Of a DNA stretch of 16,017 nt, positions 1 to 7,575 are shown in pieces. Source of the stretch: an uncultured Campylobacter sp. (GTDB lineage Bacteria; Campylobacterota; Campylobacteria; Campylobacterales; Campylobacteraceae); assembly GCF_938017775.1 (NCBI RefSeq), contig NZ_CALIIU010000069.1, positions 1-16,017 on the forward strand, in the 5' to 3' direction. Each line of letters starts with the position of its first letter. The first letter of the stretch is position 1. The notes beneath the pieces were generated by a model, which was given only the letters and a program-made list of their open reading frames with translations, was not told the DNA's origin and ran no database searches. Position numbers and translations under genes: made by a program.

Positions 1-68
1 GATGAAATTTTAATGCTAATTTATCGGTATATTATATTAATTTAATTAAATGAAAATCTATATTAAAA

Positions 69-96
69 TTTATCAAAAACTCGCTATCCTGATAAA
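69..96. repeat. Inverted repeat upstream of napA
   Basis: The arms TTTATCA (69-75) and TGATAAA (90-96) are perfect inverted copies separated by 14 bases. They lie about 105 bases upstream of the predicted napA -10 box in an AT-rich, gene-free leader. The element could be a regulator-binding site or the terminator remnant of a gene outside the window. In such AT-rich DNA a 7-bp repeat can also arise by chance. Confidence 0.2.
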
Positions 97-196
97 ATTT
101 GAGTCACTAAATTTAAAATTTATAAAATTATTATCTTATATCTGAAATCTATGTAGAAAAAACCTTGATTTTAATCTAGACTAAGCCGTTTTTTTA

Positions 197-205
197 TGCT
201 ATTAT
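197..205 (+). promoter_or_regulatory. Predicted napA extended -10 promoter
   Basis: TGC (197-199) directly precedes TATTAT (200-205) after a run of T, which is the extended -10 form typical of Campylobacter sigma-70 promoters, where the -35 box is poorly conserved. Transcription would start near base 212 and leave a leader of about 38 bases before the napA ATG at 250, including the AAAGG ribosome binding site at 237-241. It would drive the whole napAGHBLD operon. This is a sequence prediction only. Confidence 0.4.
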
Positions 206-249
206 CCAAAACGTTAATAGAAATTAATTCTAAACGAAAGGTTAATCTC

Positions 250-3033
250 ATGGATAGACGAGACTTTATAAAAAGCTCTGCGGCAGCGGCTGCCTGTAGC
301 GTTGCAGGTATCAGCTTGCCTAGCAGTCTTAGTGCTGCGGAAGAAGCCGAAAAAGGCTGGCGCTGGGACAAGGCGGCCTGTCGCTTCTGCGGCACCGGTT
401 GTGGCATCATGGTAGCCACTAAAGACGGTAAGATCGTAGCGGTTAAAGGCGATCCGTTAGCGCCTGTAAATCGCGGTCTAAACTGCATCAAAGGCTATTT
501 CAACGCCAAGATCATGTACGGCGCAGATCGCATTACCAAGCCTCTTTTACGCGTAAATTCCAAAGGCGAATTCGACAAAAAGGGAAAATTTATCGAAATC
601 AGCTGGCAACGAGCGTTCGACGAAATGGAGAAGCATTTTAGGCGAGCCTATAACGAAGGCGGTCCCGAGGGCTTTGCCGTACTTGGTAGCGGTCAATACA
701 CGATCCCGGAAGGTTACGCCGCAGCAAAGCTAGTAAAGGCGGGCTTTCGCTCCAATAATCTCGATCCCAACGCCCGCCAGTGTATGGCCAGCGCCGTCGT
801 AGGCTTTATGCAAACCTTCGGTATCGACGAGCCTGCGGGCGTTTTCGACGATATCGAACTAACTGATACCATCATCGCTTGGGGCGCGAATATGGCTGAG
901 ATGCACCCTATCCTTTGGTCTCGCGTCTCCGACCACAAGCTTCGCAACCCGGACCGCGTAAAAGTTATAAATCTCTCGACCTACTCTAGCCGCACTTCAA
1001 ACATCGCCGATATTGAAATTATATTCCGTCCGAATACCGATTTGGCGATATGGAACTACATAGCGCGAGAGATCGTTTATAACCATCCCGAGATGATAGA
1101 CGAAAAATTCATTAAAGAGCACTGCGTATTCGCTACCGGTCCAGTAGATATCGGCTACGGCCTACGAGAAGATATAAATCATAAAAAATACCGCAAGACC
1201 GAGCTTGACACCGCGGCTAAGCAAAAATCTAAAATTTTAAGCAAATCCGAGGGCGTTACCTTAGCATATTTGGGTATGAAAGAGGGCGACGTACTCGAAA
1301 ACAAACACTCTGACAAATCGGATGCTCACTGGCTCATAAGCTTCGAAGAATTTAAAAAAGCGCTAGAGCCTTACACGCTAGAATTTGTAGCGCCTTTAGC
1401 TAAGGGTGACGAAAGTGAGGATTTAGAAGCATTTAAGACCAAGCTAAAGCAGCTGGCAGATTATTACATCGAAAAGGACCGCAAAGTAGTAAGCTTTTGG
1501 ACGATGGGCTTTAATCAGCACTCAAGAGGAACTTGGGTCAATGAGCAAAGTTACATGGTACATTTCCTTCTCGGCAAGCAAGCCAAGCCCGGCTGCGGAG
1601 CGTTTTCGCTTACCGGTCAGCCTAGCGCTTGCGGCACGGCTAGAGAGGTAGGCACGTTTTCTCACCGACTACCTGCCGATATGGTCGTGGCAAATCCGGC
1701 GCACAGAAAGGTTTCCGAAAAAATTTGGAAGCTTCCGGAAGGCACGATAAATCCAAAACCGGGCGCACATTATGTACAGGCTCTGCGCAATCTCGAAGAC
1801 GGCAAGATAAAATGGCTATGGGTGCAGGTAAATAACCCATGGCAGCAGATCGCCAACGCAAATCACTGGATCGCAGCGGCGCGCGAGATGGATAACTTCA
1901 TCGTAGTAAGCGATCCGTATCCGGGACTAAGCGCAAAGGTAGCTGATCTAATCCTGCCAACCGCGATGATCTACGAAAAATGGGGCGCATACGGCAATGC
2001 CGAGCGCAGAACTCAGTGGTGGAGACAGCAGGTCCTTCCTGTGGGCGACGCGATGAGCGATACGTGGCAGATGCTAGAGTTTTCCAAGCGCTTCAAACTC
2101 AAGGATTTCTGGGGCGAGGTTAAAGTAAATGATAAGCTTACGTTACCAAGTGTCTTAGATAAAATTTCAGAATTCGGCTATACGCCAGAGACTACACTAT
2201 TTGAAGTGCTCTTTGCAAACAAAGACGCTCAGGCTTTCGCGGCAAAAGATCCGATTATGGCAAGCTTCGATAACTCTGAAGTAAACGGCGACTCACGCGG
2301 CGTAATCGGCAGCGACGGCAAAGAATTTAAAGGCTATGGCTTTTTCATCCAAAAATATCTTTGGGAGGAGTACCGAAAATTCGGCACCGGTCACGGACAT
2401 GATCTAGCCGATTTCGATACATATCACCGAGTGCGCGGTCTTAGATGGCCGGTCGTAGACGGCAAAGAGACGCTTTGGCGCTTTAACGCCCAATACGATC
2501 CTTATGCTAAAAAAGCGGCTCCGGATAGTGACTTTGCCTTTTATGGCAACGCCAAAGCGGCGCTTCCTAGTGGCGATCTGAAATCCGCTACTTCAGGCGA
2601 AGAAAAAACAAGCTTTGCCAATAAAGCTAAAATTTTCTTCCGTCCATATATGGATCCTGTAGAAGTGCCAAGCGAGGAATATCCTTTCTGGTTATGTACG
2701 GGTCGCGTACTGGAGCACTGGCATACGGGCACTATGACTATGCGCGTGCCGGAGCTTTATCGCGCGGTGCCTGAGGCAAGATGCTATATGAACGAAGCCG
2801 ACGGCGCCAAAATCGGCGTACAACAAAACGAAATCGTCTGGATCGAGTCGCGCCGCGGCAAAGTCAAAGCTCGCGTGGATTTTCACGGACGTAACATTCC
2901 GCCGAAAGGGCTTATTTTCGTGCCGTTTTTTGACGAGAAAGTTTATATCAACCGCGTCACGCTCGATCATACCTGCCCGCTTTCAAAAGAGACCGACTAC
3001 AAAAAATGCGCGGTTAAAATTTACAAGGCGTAA
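250..3033 (+). CDS. napA: Periplasmic nitrate reductase, catalytic subunit NapA
   Basis: NapA reduces nitrate to nitrite in the periplasm with a bis-MGD molybdenum cofactor and one [4Fe-4S] cluster, taking electrons from NapB. The 927-residue product matches Campylobacter NapA length. A twin-arginine signal is visible (MDRRDFIK, then an Ala-rich hydrophobic stretch to about residue 30). The cluster ligands are C44, C47, C51 and C79, and C178 in NARQCM is the expected molybdenum ligand. I chose the ATG at 250 because it sits 8 bases after AAAGG and puts the RR motif at residues 3-4. The ATG at 196 would bury the Tat signal behind 18 residues and overlap the predicted promoter. napG follows after 3 bases. 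Identity is secure; only the start is inferred. Confidence 0.97.
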   Translation: MDRRDFIKSSAAAAACSVAGISLPSSLSAAEEAEKGWRWDKAACRFCGTGCGIMVATKDGKIVAVKGDPLAPVNRGLNCIKGYFNAKIMYGADRITKPLLRVNSKGEFDKKGKFIEISWQRAFDEMEKHFRRAYNEGGPEGFAVLGSGQYTIPEGYAAAKLVKAGFRSNNLDPNARQCMASAVVGFMQTFGIDEPAGVFDDIELTDTIIAWGANMAEMHPILWSRVSDHKLRNPDRVKVINLSTYSSRTSNIADIEIIFRPNTDLAIWNYIAREIVYNHPEMIDEKFIKEHCVFATGPVDIGYGLREDINHKKYRKTELDTAAKQKSKILSKSEGVTLAYLGMKEGDVLENKHSDKSDAHWLISFEEFKKALEPYTLEFVAPLAKGDESEDLEAFKTKLKQLADYYIEKDRKVVSFWTMGFNQHSRGTWVNEQSYMVHFLLGKQAKPGCGAFSLTGQPSACGTAREVGTFSHRLPADMVVANPAHRKVSEKIWKLPEGTINPKPGAHYVQALRNLEDGKIKWLWVQVNNPWQQIANANHWIAAAREMDNFIVVSDPYPGLSAKVADLILPTAMIYEKWGAYGNAERRTQWWRQQVLPVGDAMSDTWQMLEFSKRFKLKDFWGEVKVNDKLTLPSVLDKISEFGYTPETTLFEVLFANKDAQAFAAKDPIMASFDNSEVNGDSRGVIGSDGKEFKGYGFFIQKYLWEEYRKFGTGHGHDLADFDTYHRVRGLRWPVVDGKETLWRFNAQYDPYAKKAAPDSDFAFYGNAKAALPSGDLKSATSGEEKTSFANKAKIFFRPYMDPVEVPSEEYPFWLCTGRVLEHWHTGTMTMRVPELYRAVPEARCYMNEADGAKIGVQQNEIVWIESRRGKVKARVDFHGRNIPPKGLIFVPFFDEKVYINRVTLDHTCPLSKETDYKKCAVKIYKA

Positions 3034-3036
3034 ATT

Positions 3037-3795
3037 ATGGATAGGCGTGAGGTCTTAGGTATTCTTTCTTTAGCTGCTGGCGTAGGCGTTCTGGGGCTCG
3101 GAGTCGCAAACTCTAGCGAGCACGCCAAACTCCGCCCGCCCGCAGCTATAGGCGAGAAAGAATTTCTTAGCAAATGCCTAAGGTGCGGACTTTGTGTCGA
3201 GGCGTGCCCATTTGATACGCTTAAGCTTGCGAGCTTTTGCGATCATGCTATTGCAAACGGCACGCCGTTTTTTATCCCGCGCGAAATTCCGTGCTATATG
3301 TGCGACGACATACCTTGCGTCGCAGCCTGTCCTAGCGACGCACTAGAAAAAAGCCTGGTAAGCGAAGACTCCAAGCTTAATGTGCGTCTATCCAAAATGG
3401 GCGTTGCGGTCATAGATACCGAGCATTGCATCGCTTATGCTGGTATCCAATGCGACGCGTGCGTGCGAAGCTGCCCCGTAATGGACAAGGCGCTCAGGAT
3501 CGATTATCGTCACAACAACCGCACCGAAAAGCACGCCCTGCTCGTGCCTGTCGTAGATAGCGACTACTGCACGGGTTGCGGCAAATGCGAGCATGCCTGC
3601 GTCACGAAAAAGGCGGCTATCAGCGTCGTGGAGCGCGAGCGCGTCATAGGAATTTCTAGCGACAACTACGTCAAAGGTTGGATCAAGGGCGACGACGCGA
3701 AGCTAAAGGACGCAGACACCAAAATCAAGCTCGATCCGCAAAAAAGTAAGGATTACTTAAACGAGGACGATCTAATGGAGGGGACTAGGCAATGA
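3037..3795 (+). CDS. napG: Ferredoxin-type electron transfer protein NapG
   Basis: NapG is a periplasm-facing, membrane-associated iron-sulfur protein that works with NapH to move electrons from the quinol pool towards NapB and NapA. The 252-residue product has four cysteine clusters for [4Fe-4S] centres: C47/50/53/57, C86/89/94/98, C131/139/142/146 and C178/181/184/188. The N-terminus has a Tat-like DRREVLG motif followed by a Gly/Ala/Leu hydrophobic segment to about residue 25, consistent with export or an anchor. It starts 3 bases after the napA stop and overlaps napH by 4 bases, so translation is probably coupled. The third cluster has the wider spacing (CX7CX2CX3C) seen in the NapG/MauM family. 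Confidence 0.95.
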   Translation: MDRREVLGILSLAAGVGVLGLGVANSSEHAKLRPPAAIGEKEFLSKCLRCGLCVEACPFDTLKLASFCDHAIANGTPFFIPREIPCYMCDDIPCVAACPSDALEKSLVSEDSKLNVRLSKMGVAVIDTEHCIAYAGIQCDACVRSCPVMDKALRIDYRHNNRTEKHALLVPVVDSDYCTGCGKCEHACVTKKAAISVVERERVIGISSDNYVKGWIKGDDAKLKDADTKIKLDPQKSKDYLNEDDLMEGTRQ

Positions 3796-4601
3796 AATAC
3801 ACTATTTTAAGGCGTTTGAGCCAAATTTCTATTCTAGTCCTTTTTATTTTGGGAAATAATTTCGCCTTCAAATCCGCGAGCGAAAACGGAATTTTATCAG
3901 GAATTCTAAAGGGCAATCTAAGCTCGTCGAAACTTTTCGGCACGATTAATCTAAGCGATCCGTTTGCGACGGCGCAGATGCTGCTAGCTAGCTTTTCTTT
4001 GGGCGCTACGGCGGTTATCGGAGCGCTTATCGTAGGCGCATTTTATGCGCTTATAGCGCCGCGAGTATATTGCTCATGGATATGCCCGATAAATTTACTG
4101 ACCGATCTTGCCGCATGGCTTCGTAAAAGACTTGGCATAACGACTAAACTCGTTAGCGTAAATCGCAAAGCTCGCTACGTCCTAGCGGTGCTAGCGCTCA
4201 TTTGCAGCGGAGCTTTCAGCTTTGCGGCGTTTGAGAGCGTAAGCTTTATCTCGCTTTTCGCGCGCGCCGTAATAGCGCTGAGTGCTAGTGCGTTTGCAAT
4301 CGCGCTACTGATCGTGGTTTTTGAAATTTTTGCAGGCGATCGCACGATCTGTTCGCGGCTATGCCCGCTCGGCGGATTTTGGGCTGTGCTTAGCTATTTT
4401 AGCGTCATTCGCGTTCGCCACGAGGTTGATAAATGCACGATGTGCGGCAAATGCAAAATGGTCTGCCCCGAAGTTCAGGTGCTTAAGATGGTTGGGCGCG
4501 AAAACGGGCGCGTTAGCAGCGAGTGTATCAGCTGCGGACGCTGCATCGACGTATGCGACGACGATGCGTTAAATTTTAGTATATTAGGAGTGAAAAAATG
4601 A
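3792..4601 (+). CDS. napH: Quinol dehydrogenase membrane subunit NapH
   Basis: NapH is the integral membrane partner of NapG and is thought to oxidise menaquinol. The 269-residue product shows about four hydrophobic segments (around residues 11-26, 63-89, 126-147 and 151-180). Two membrane-edge CX3CP motifs, CSWICP (94-99) and CSRLCP (187-192), are characteristic of the family. Two C-terminal [4Fe-4S] motifs follow, at C215/218/221/225 and C245/248/251/255. The start overlaps the napG stop (ATGA), and the stop overlaps the napB start in the same way. No napC is present, so NapGH is the likely quinol route, as known for other Campylobacterota. Confidence 0.95.
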   Translation: MKYTILRRLSQISILVLFILGNNFAFKSASENGILSGILKGNLSSSKLFGTINLSDPFATAQMLLASFSLGATAVIGALIVGAFYALIAPRVYCSWICPINLLTDLAAWLRKRLGITTKLVSVNRKARYVLAVLALICSGAFSFAAFESVSFISLFARAVIALSASAFAIALLIVVFEIFAGDRTICSRLCPLGGFWAVLSYFSVIRVRHEVDKCTMCGKCKMVCPEVQVLKMVGRENGRVSSECISCGRCIDVCDDDALNFSILGVKK

Positions 4602-5131
4602 AAAAAATGGTTTTAGGCTTGGCTCTTGCATGCTGTGCGGCGCTATTTGCTGCGGACAAGACGGCATCCATAGACGCCGACAGCTTGGGCTTTATAAAAA
4701 GCGTGGACGAATCGGTGCAAAATAAAAATTCCCTGCCCGATTTCAAATATAGCGAGGACGCTCCGGGCGCCGCTTCGAAAATCGAACGCAGCTTCGAAAA
4801 CGCTCCGCCGCTCATACCGCACAGCCTAGAGGGGCTCGTGCCGATCACAAAGGATAACAATATGTGCGTAACCTGCCATATGCCCGAGTTTGCCAAGGAT
4901 GTAGGCTCTACGCCGATTCCAAAAAGCCACCTGGTGGACTTTCGCACGGGCGCGGATCTAAACGGCACGCTAGCCGAGCAGCGCTTCAACTGCACGCAAT
5001 GCCACGTACCGCAAGCCCAAACCAATCCGCTAGTGAAAAATAATTTCAAAGCCGATTTTAGCAGGTTTAGCGACGCAAATTCTACTTCTAATCTCATAGA
5101 TACGCTAAATCAAGGCGCCGAGGTTGAGTAG
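4598..5131 (+). CDS. napB: Periplasmic dihaem cytochrome c NapB
   Basis: NapB is the small subunit of the periplasmic nitrate reductase and delivers electrons to NapA through two c-type haems. The 177-residue product has a Sec signal peptide (MKKMVLGLALACCAALFAAD) and two haem-binding sites, CVTCH at 90-94 and CTQCH at 132-136. H75 in the PHSLEG stretch and H111 are the likely distal haem ligands, by analogy with the family. A TAGGAG sequence inside the end of napH lies 7 bases before the ATG. The gene overlaps napH by 4 bases and is followed by napL after 9 bases. Haem attachment would need the cytochrome c maturation system, which is not in this window. Confidence 0.95.
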   Translation: MKKMVLGLALACCAALFAADKTASIDADSLGFIKSVDESVQNKNSLPDFKYSEDAPGAASKIERSFENAPPLIPHSLEGLVPITKDNNMCVTCHMPEFAKDVGSTPIPKSHLVDFRTGADLNGTLAEQRFNCTQCHVPQAQTNPLVKNNFKADFSRFSDANSTSNLIDTLNQGAEVE

Positions 5132-5140
5132 GAGCGCACG

Positions 5141-6337
5141 ATGAAATTTTTACCACCGCTGCTACTTTGCGCCTGCTTCATCTATGCCGGCAACGGCGTT
5201 GCAATACCTAGTGACGCTGTGGGCATAGATACGCCGGCAGGGGCTAGCTTCAGGCTCGATATAGGCGCAAACGTCGCGGTGCTAAAAAGTCTAGACGGCG
5301 AAATTTACGCAGGGCTCGACGACGGCAAGCTCTATAAAATCACCATTAACTCCGTGGAGAGTTCCATGCAAAATTCTGCTGCCGGACAAAATTTCGCAGA
5401 TCAAAATTCCGTCGCAAGCACAAATTCCGATGCGGCGCAGAATTTCAATGCGAAAGCAAGCGTAAATTCCACGGGAAATTCCACCGCAAATTCCGCTGCC
5501 GTAAATTCTTTAGAAAATTCCGCGAAGCAAAATTCTACGGCATTAAATTCCGCTCAAAATTCCATCCCGAATTCCGTGCCGGACGCAATCTCCAAGACGC
5601 TAATTTTCGCCCTGCCCTCGTCCAAAAACTACCTAGACGAGCCGATGAGCGCTACCATATTCGACGTCGATAAACTAGGCGAAAAGTACGCATTTTTGTA
5701 TAACGGCGACGCGTTTGAAAAGATGCTGGGTATATTTGCGGGCGGCAAGATCACGCACTACAAGTTGCCGATGACGGGGATTAAAAACGTCTATTTCTAC
5801 GACGAAAATACCGTGATTTTGCTAGGTCTTGGTAGCGAAATTTTATACTTCGACCTGTCTAGCGGCAAGGTAAGCTTCGAGCAAAAGCTCACCATCGCGT
5901 CTTTGGGCGGCAGCGCATACGACCGCGCTAGCGGGACGCTGCTAATCTCGTGCGAGGGCGGTATCGTATTTTATTTCGACGCGAAAGCGAAAAAGCTTAT
6001 GAGCCAAAAGTCCCTGCACAAGGACGGGATCTACTCCGTGGCGCTGCTTGGCGATCGCATGATGAGCGGCTCGAATGACAAAGAAAGATCGTGCTACTAC
6101 GAAAACGGCGATTTCGCTAAATTTTATAACGCGCATTTTGCAGTTTTTGCCGTGGCCCTAAGCCCCGAGCTAGGAGCTTTCACAGTCAATAACGGCGTGC
6201 GCGTAATCGATAAAGCAGGCGAGATCGTCCGCAGCATTGAGCTGGACAACGACATCATCAACTATCTGCTTTTCGCAGGAGAGTATCTCGTGGGTTCGGG
6301 ATACAATAGATATATCTACTTTTGGGGGCTAAAATGA
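5141..6337 (+). CDS. napL: Nap operon beta-propeller protein NapL
   Basis: NapL is found in the nap operons of Campylobacterota. It is a predicted periplasmic WD40-like repeat protein with a minor or unclear role in nitrate reductase activity. The 398-residue product has a signal peptide ending near residue 21 and short repeated beta-blade-like segments in its C-terminal two thirds (for example GIYSVALLGDRMMSGSND and the final YIYFWGLK). Residues 70-145 are a low-complexity Asn-Ser-Ala insert, annotated separately, that interrupts the first blades and makes this copy longer than its core fold needs. The AGGAG in the napB stop region (TAGGAG, 5129-5134) serves as ribosome binding site. The stop overlaps the napD start as ATGA. 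Identity rests on position plus the propeller-like sequence. Confidence 0.85.
   Translation: MKFLPPLLLCACFIYAGNGVAIPSDAVGIDTPAGASFRLDIGANVAVLKSLDGEIYAGLDDGKLYKITINSVESSMQNSAAGQNFADQNSVASTNSDAAQNFNAKASVNSTGNSTANSAAVNSLENSAKQNSTALNSAQNSIPNSVPDAISKTLIFALPSSKNYLDEPMSATIFDVDKLGEKYAFLYNGDAFEKMLGIFAGGKITHYKLPMTGIKNVYFYDENTVILLGLGSEILYFDLSSGKVSFEQKLTIASLGGSAYDRASGTLLISCEGGIVFYFDAKAKKLMSQKSLHKDGIYSVALLGDRMMSGSNDKERSCYYENGDFAKFYNAHFAVFAVALSPELGAFTVNNGVRVIDKAGEIVRSIELDNDIINYLLFAGEYLVGSGYNRYIYFWGLK
5348..5575 (+). repeat. AAATTC-rich coding repeat (Asn-Ser insert in napL)
   Basis: Inside napL, residues 70-145 contain thirteen Asn-Ser dipeptides, irregularly spaced by 3-11 residues. At DNA level the hexamer AAATTC (Asn-Ser in this frame) occurs eleven times, usually followed by CGC, CAC, TAC or similar. 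The units are degenerate rather than exact, so this looks like an old expansion with point changes. The reading frame stays open throughout. Confidence 0.85.
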
Positions 6338-6669
6338 ATATTTCAAGCGTCGTGATCTATCTAGGCGCAAATACCGACGTAGCGGCGTTTCGCAAGCAGC
6401 TGCAAAGTATCGGCGGCTGCGAGTTCGTAGCGTGCGAGGACGGCAAGGCGGTCGCCACGATTAGCGCGGAGAGCTTCGATGACGAGATCGCCGCATTTCG
6501 CGCGATAGAGGCTATAGAGGGCGTAAGCGAGGCTATGATGATCTACTCATACTCCGATCTGGACGCAGATATCGCCGCGGCAAACTCCGACAACGGCGAG
6601 CAGATAATGCGCGAGCTGGACGAAAAAGACCCGAGCCAGATCAAATACGGCGGCAAGGTGAGGGTCTAA
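6334..6669 (+). CDS. napD: NapA-specific Tat chaperone NapD
   Basis: NapD is a small cytoplasmic protein that binds the twin-arginine signal of NapA and holds back export until the cofactors are in place. The 111-residue product fits the family: an N-terminal ISSVVIYLG strand, a ferredoxin-like alpha/beta pattern, and a central GKAVATISAES strand. The C-terminal 25 or so residues are acidic and charged and probably disordered. I used the ATG at 6334, which overlaps the napL stop (ATGA) and follows a GGGGG at 6324-6328. A TTG four codons upstream is less likely. It is the last gene of the nap operon, as in C. jejuni. Confidence 0.9.
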   Translation: MNISSVVIYLGANTDVAAFRKQLQSIGGCEFVACEDGKAVATISAESFDDEIAAFRAIEAIEGVSEAMMIYSYSDLDADIAAANSDNGEQIMRELDEKDPSQIKYGGKVRV

Positions 6670-6677
6670 ACCGCCGC

Positions 6678-6698
6678 CACCACTCTATTGGTGCTTTT
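6678..6698 (+). terminator. Possible weak terminator of the nap operon
   Basis: Nine bases after the napD stop, CACCA (6678-6682) pairs with TGGTG (6689-6693) across a 6-base loop, followed by CTTTT. The 5-bp stem and short T run make it a weak intrinsic terminator at best. It is the only such structure close to the end of the operon. Confidence 0.3.
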
Positions 6699-7552
6699 CG
6701 CTTAAATTTTGTTATTTTTGGCAGTTTCTGCACTACTAGGTAAATTTTCAGTATAAATTTTATCTGCGCCCACGGAATTTGAAATTTTCCAACTCATCTT
6801 TACCGCTTCTAGCCTGTTTTTGCATCTCTAGCCCGACGCCGCTTTTGCGCTCCTAGCCGATTTTTACGCCTTTGATCCGCCGCCTTGCATTTAGCCGTAA
6901 ATTTAAATCTACAATTAGACTCTATGACGATACAGAATTTTAAAAGCGACGGACGAATTAAATTTATGAAATTTCTGCGCAGCGCTATGCTTTACGTCGC
7001 ATAAAAAATATGCCGTACCAAATCAGACGCCGCATAAAAGGCGATGCCGTAGCGACTGCCGTCTGGCGCCACGGCTTATAGCCGCCGCGACGTCCGTCTG
7101 TTTGGGATGGCGCTATAAAAATACGGCGACCGGGGCGCCGACCTCTGGCAGAAACTACTTCTGCGCGCGGCTTAAGATGCGCCGCAGTAAAACATCGAGC
7201 GAGCTCAGGCCGCCGTCAAACACGCTAAATTTAGCGCGCGCATTTACTCTCTAGTATCGCAGCCCTTCGTTCGACCACGAGCTTTGCGGCGCGCAGAGGG
7301 TTTTTAAATTTCAAAACGAGAGCATAAATTTTAAAATTCCTAGGCGTAGAAATTCCGCGCCGAAGCTAAATTTTAAAATTTATACTGCGGGCACTCAAAG
7401 AGAGTTAGCGGTGCGCTGAAATTAAAATTTACCTTTAAATTTAAAAGCTTTGTGCCCGCGCAAGAGCTGCGAACGGACAAAAAGCCGCAAGGGCGCAAGA
7501 GCTGCAAAGGCGTGCTGGCATTGCGCTTTACGGGCGACATTTTTATAAATTT

Positions 7553-7570
7553 AAAAACGCCAAGCGGCGC
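7553..7570 (-). terminator. Intrinsic terminator of the AI-2E family gene
   Basis: Read on the minus strand, CGCC-GCTT-GGCG forms a short GC stem with a tetraloop (7569-7558) and is followed at once by five T (7557-7553). It begins about 7 bases after the stop codon of the AI-2E family gene. The stem is only 4 bp (5 with a G-T pair), but position and T run fit a simple terminator. Confidence 0.45.
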
Positions 7571-7575
7571 AAGCC

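Larger units (their letters stand above)
6670..7575. other. Gene-free gap between convergent napD and AI-2E genes
   Basis: About 900 bases with no reading frame that has a ribosome binding site or family resemblance. Base content is mixed: GC-rich stretches broken by AAATTT words. Several hairpins cluster at 7018-7185. The longest has stem CCAAA(T)CAGACG (7018-7029) with CGTCTGTTTGG (7095-7105). Others are CGGCG/CGCCG (7124-7140), GCAGAA/TTCTGC (7148-7164) and GCGGC/GCCGC (7167-7185). A 13-base direct repeat GCGCAAGAGCTGC occurs at 7458-7470 and 7493-7505. It could be decayed coding DNA or hold an unrecognised structured RNA. I found no tRNA, RNase P, SRP or 6S signature. Confidence 0.5.

Noticed and set aside
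196..249. Upstream ATG extending napA by 18 codons
   Set aside because: It would place the twin-arginine signal internally, overlap the predicted -10 box and lacks a ribosome binding site, while the ATG at 250 has AAAGG and puts the RR motif at residues 3-4.
4576..5097. 173-codon minus-strand frame across napB
   Set aside because: It runs opposite napB, whose haem motifs and signal peptide prove the coding strand.
6322..6333. TTG start four codons upstream for napD
   Set aside because: The ATG at 6334 forms the ATGA overlap seen throughout this operon and has GGGGG at the right distance.
6790..6870. Short minus-strand frame MQKQARSGKDELEN in the nap downstream gap
   Set aside because: Only 21 codons, with AGGAG too far upstream and no conservation visible.
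7458..7505. Possible CRISPR-like spacing of GCGCAAGAGCTGC
   Set aside because: There are only two 13-base copies with no third unit and no cas gene in the window.
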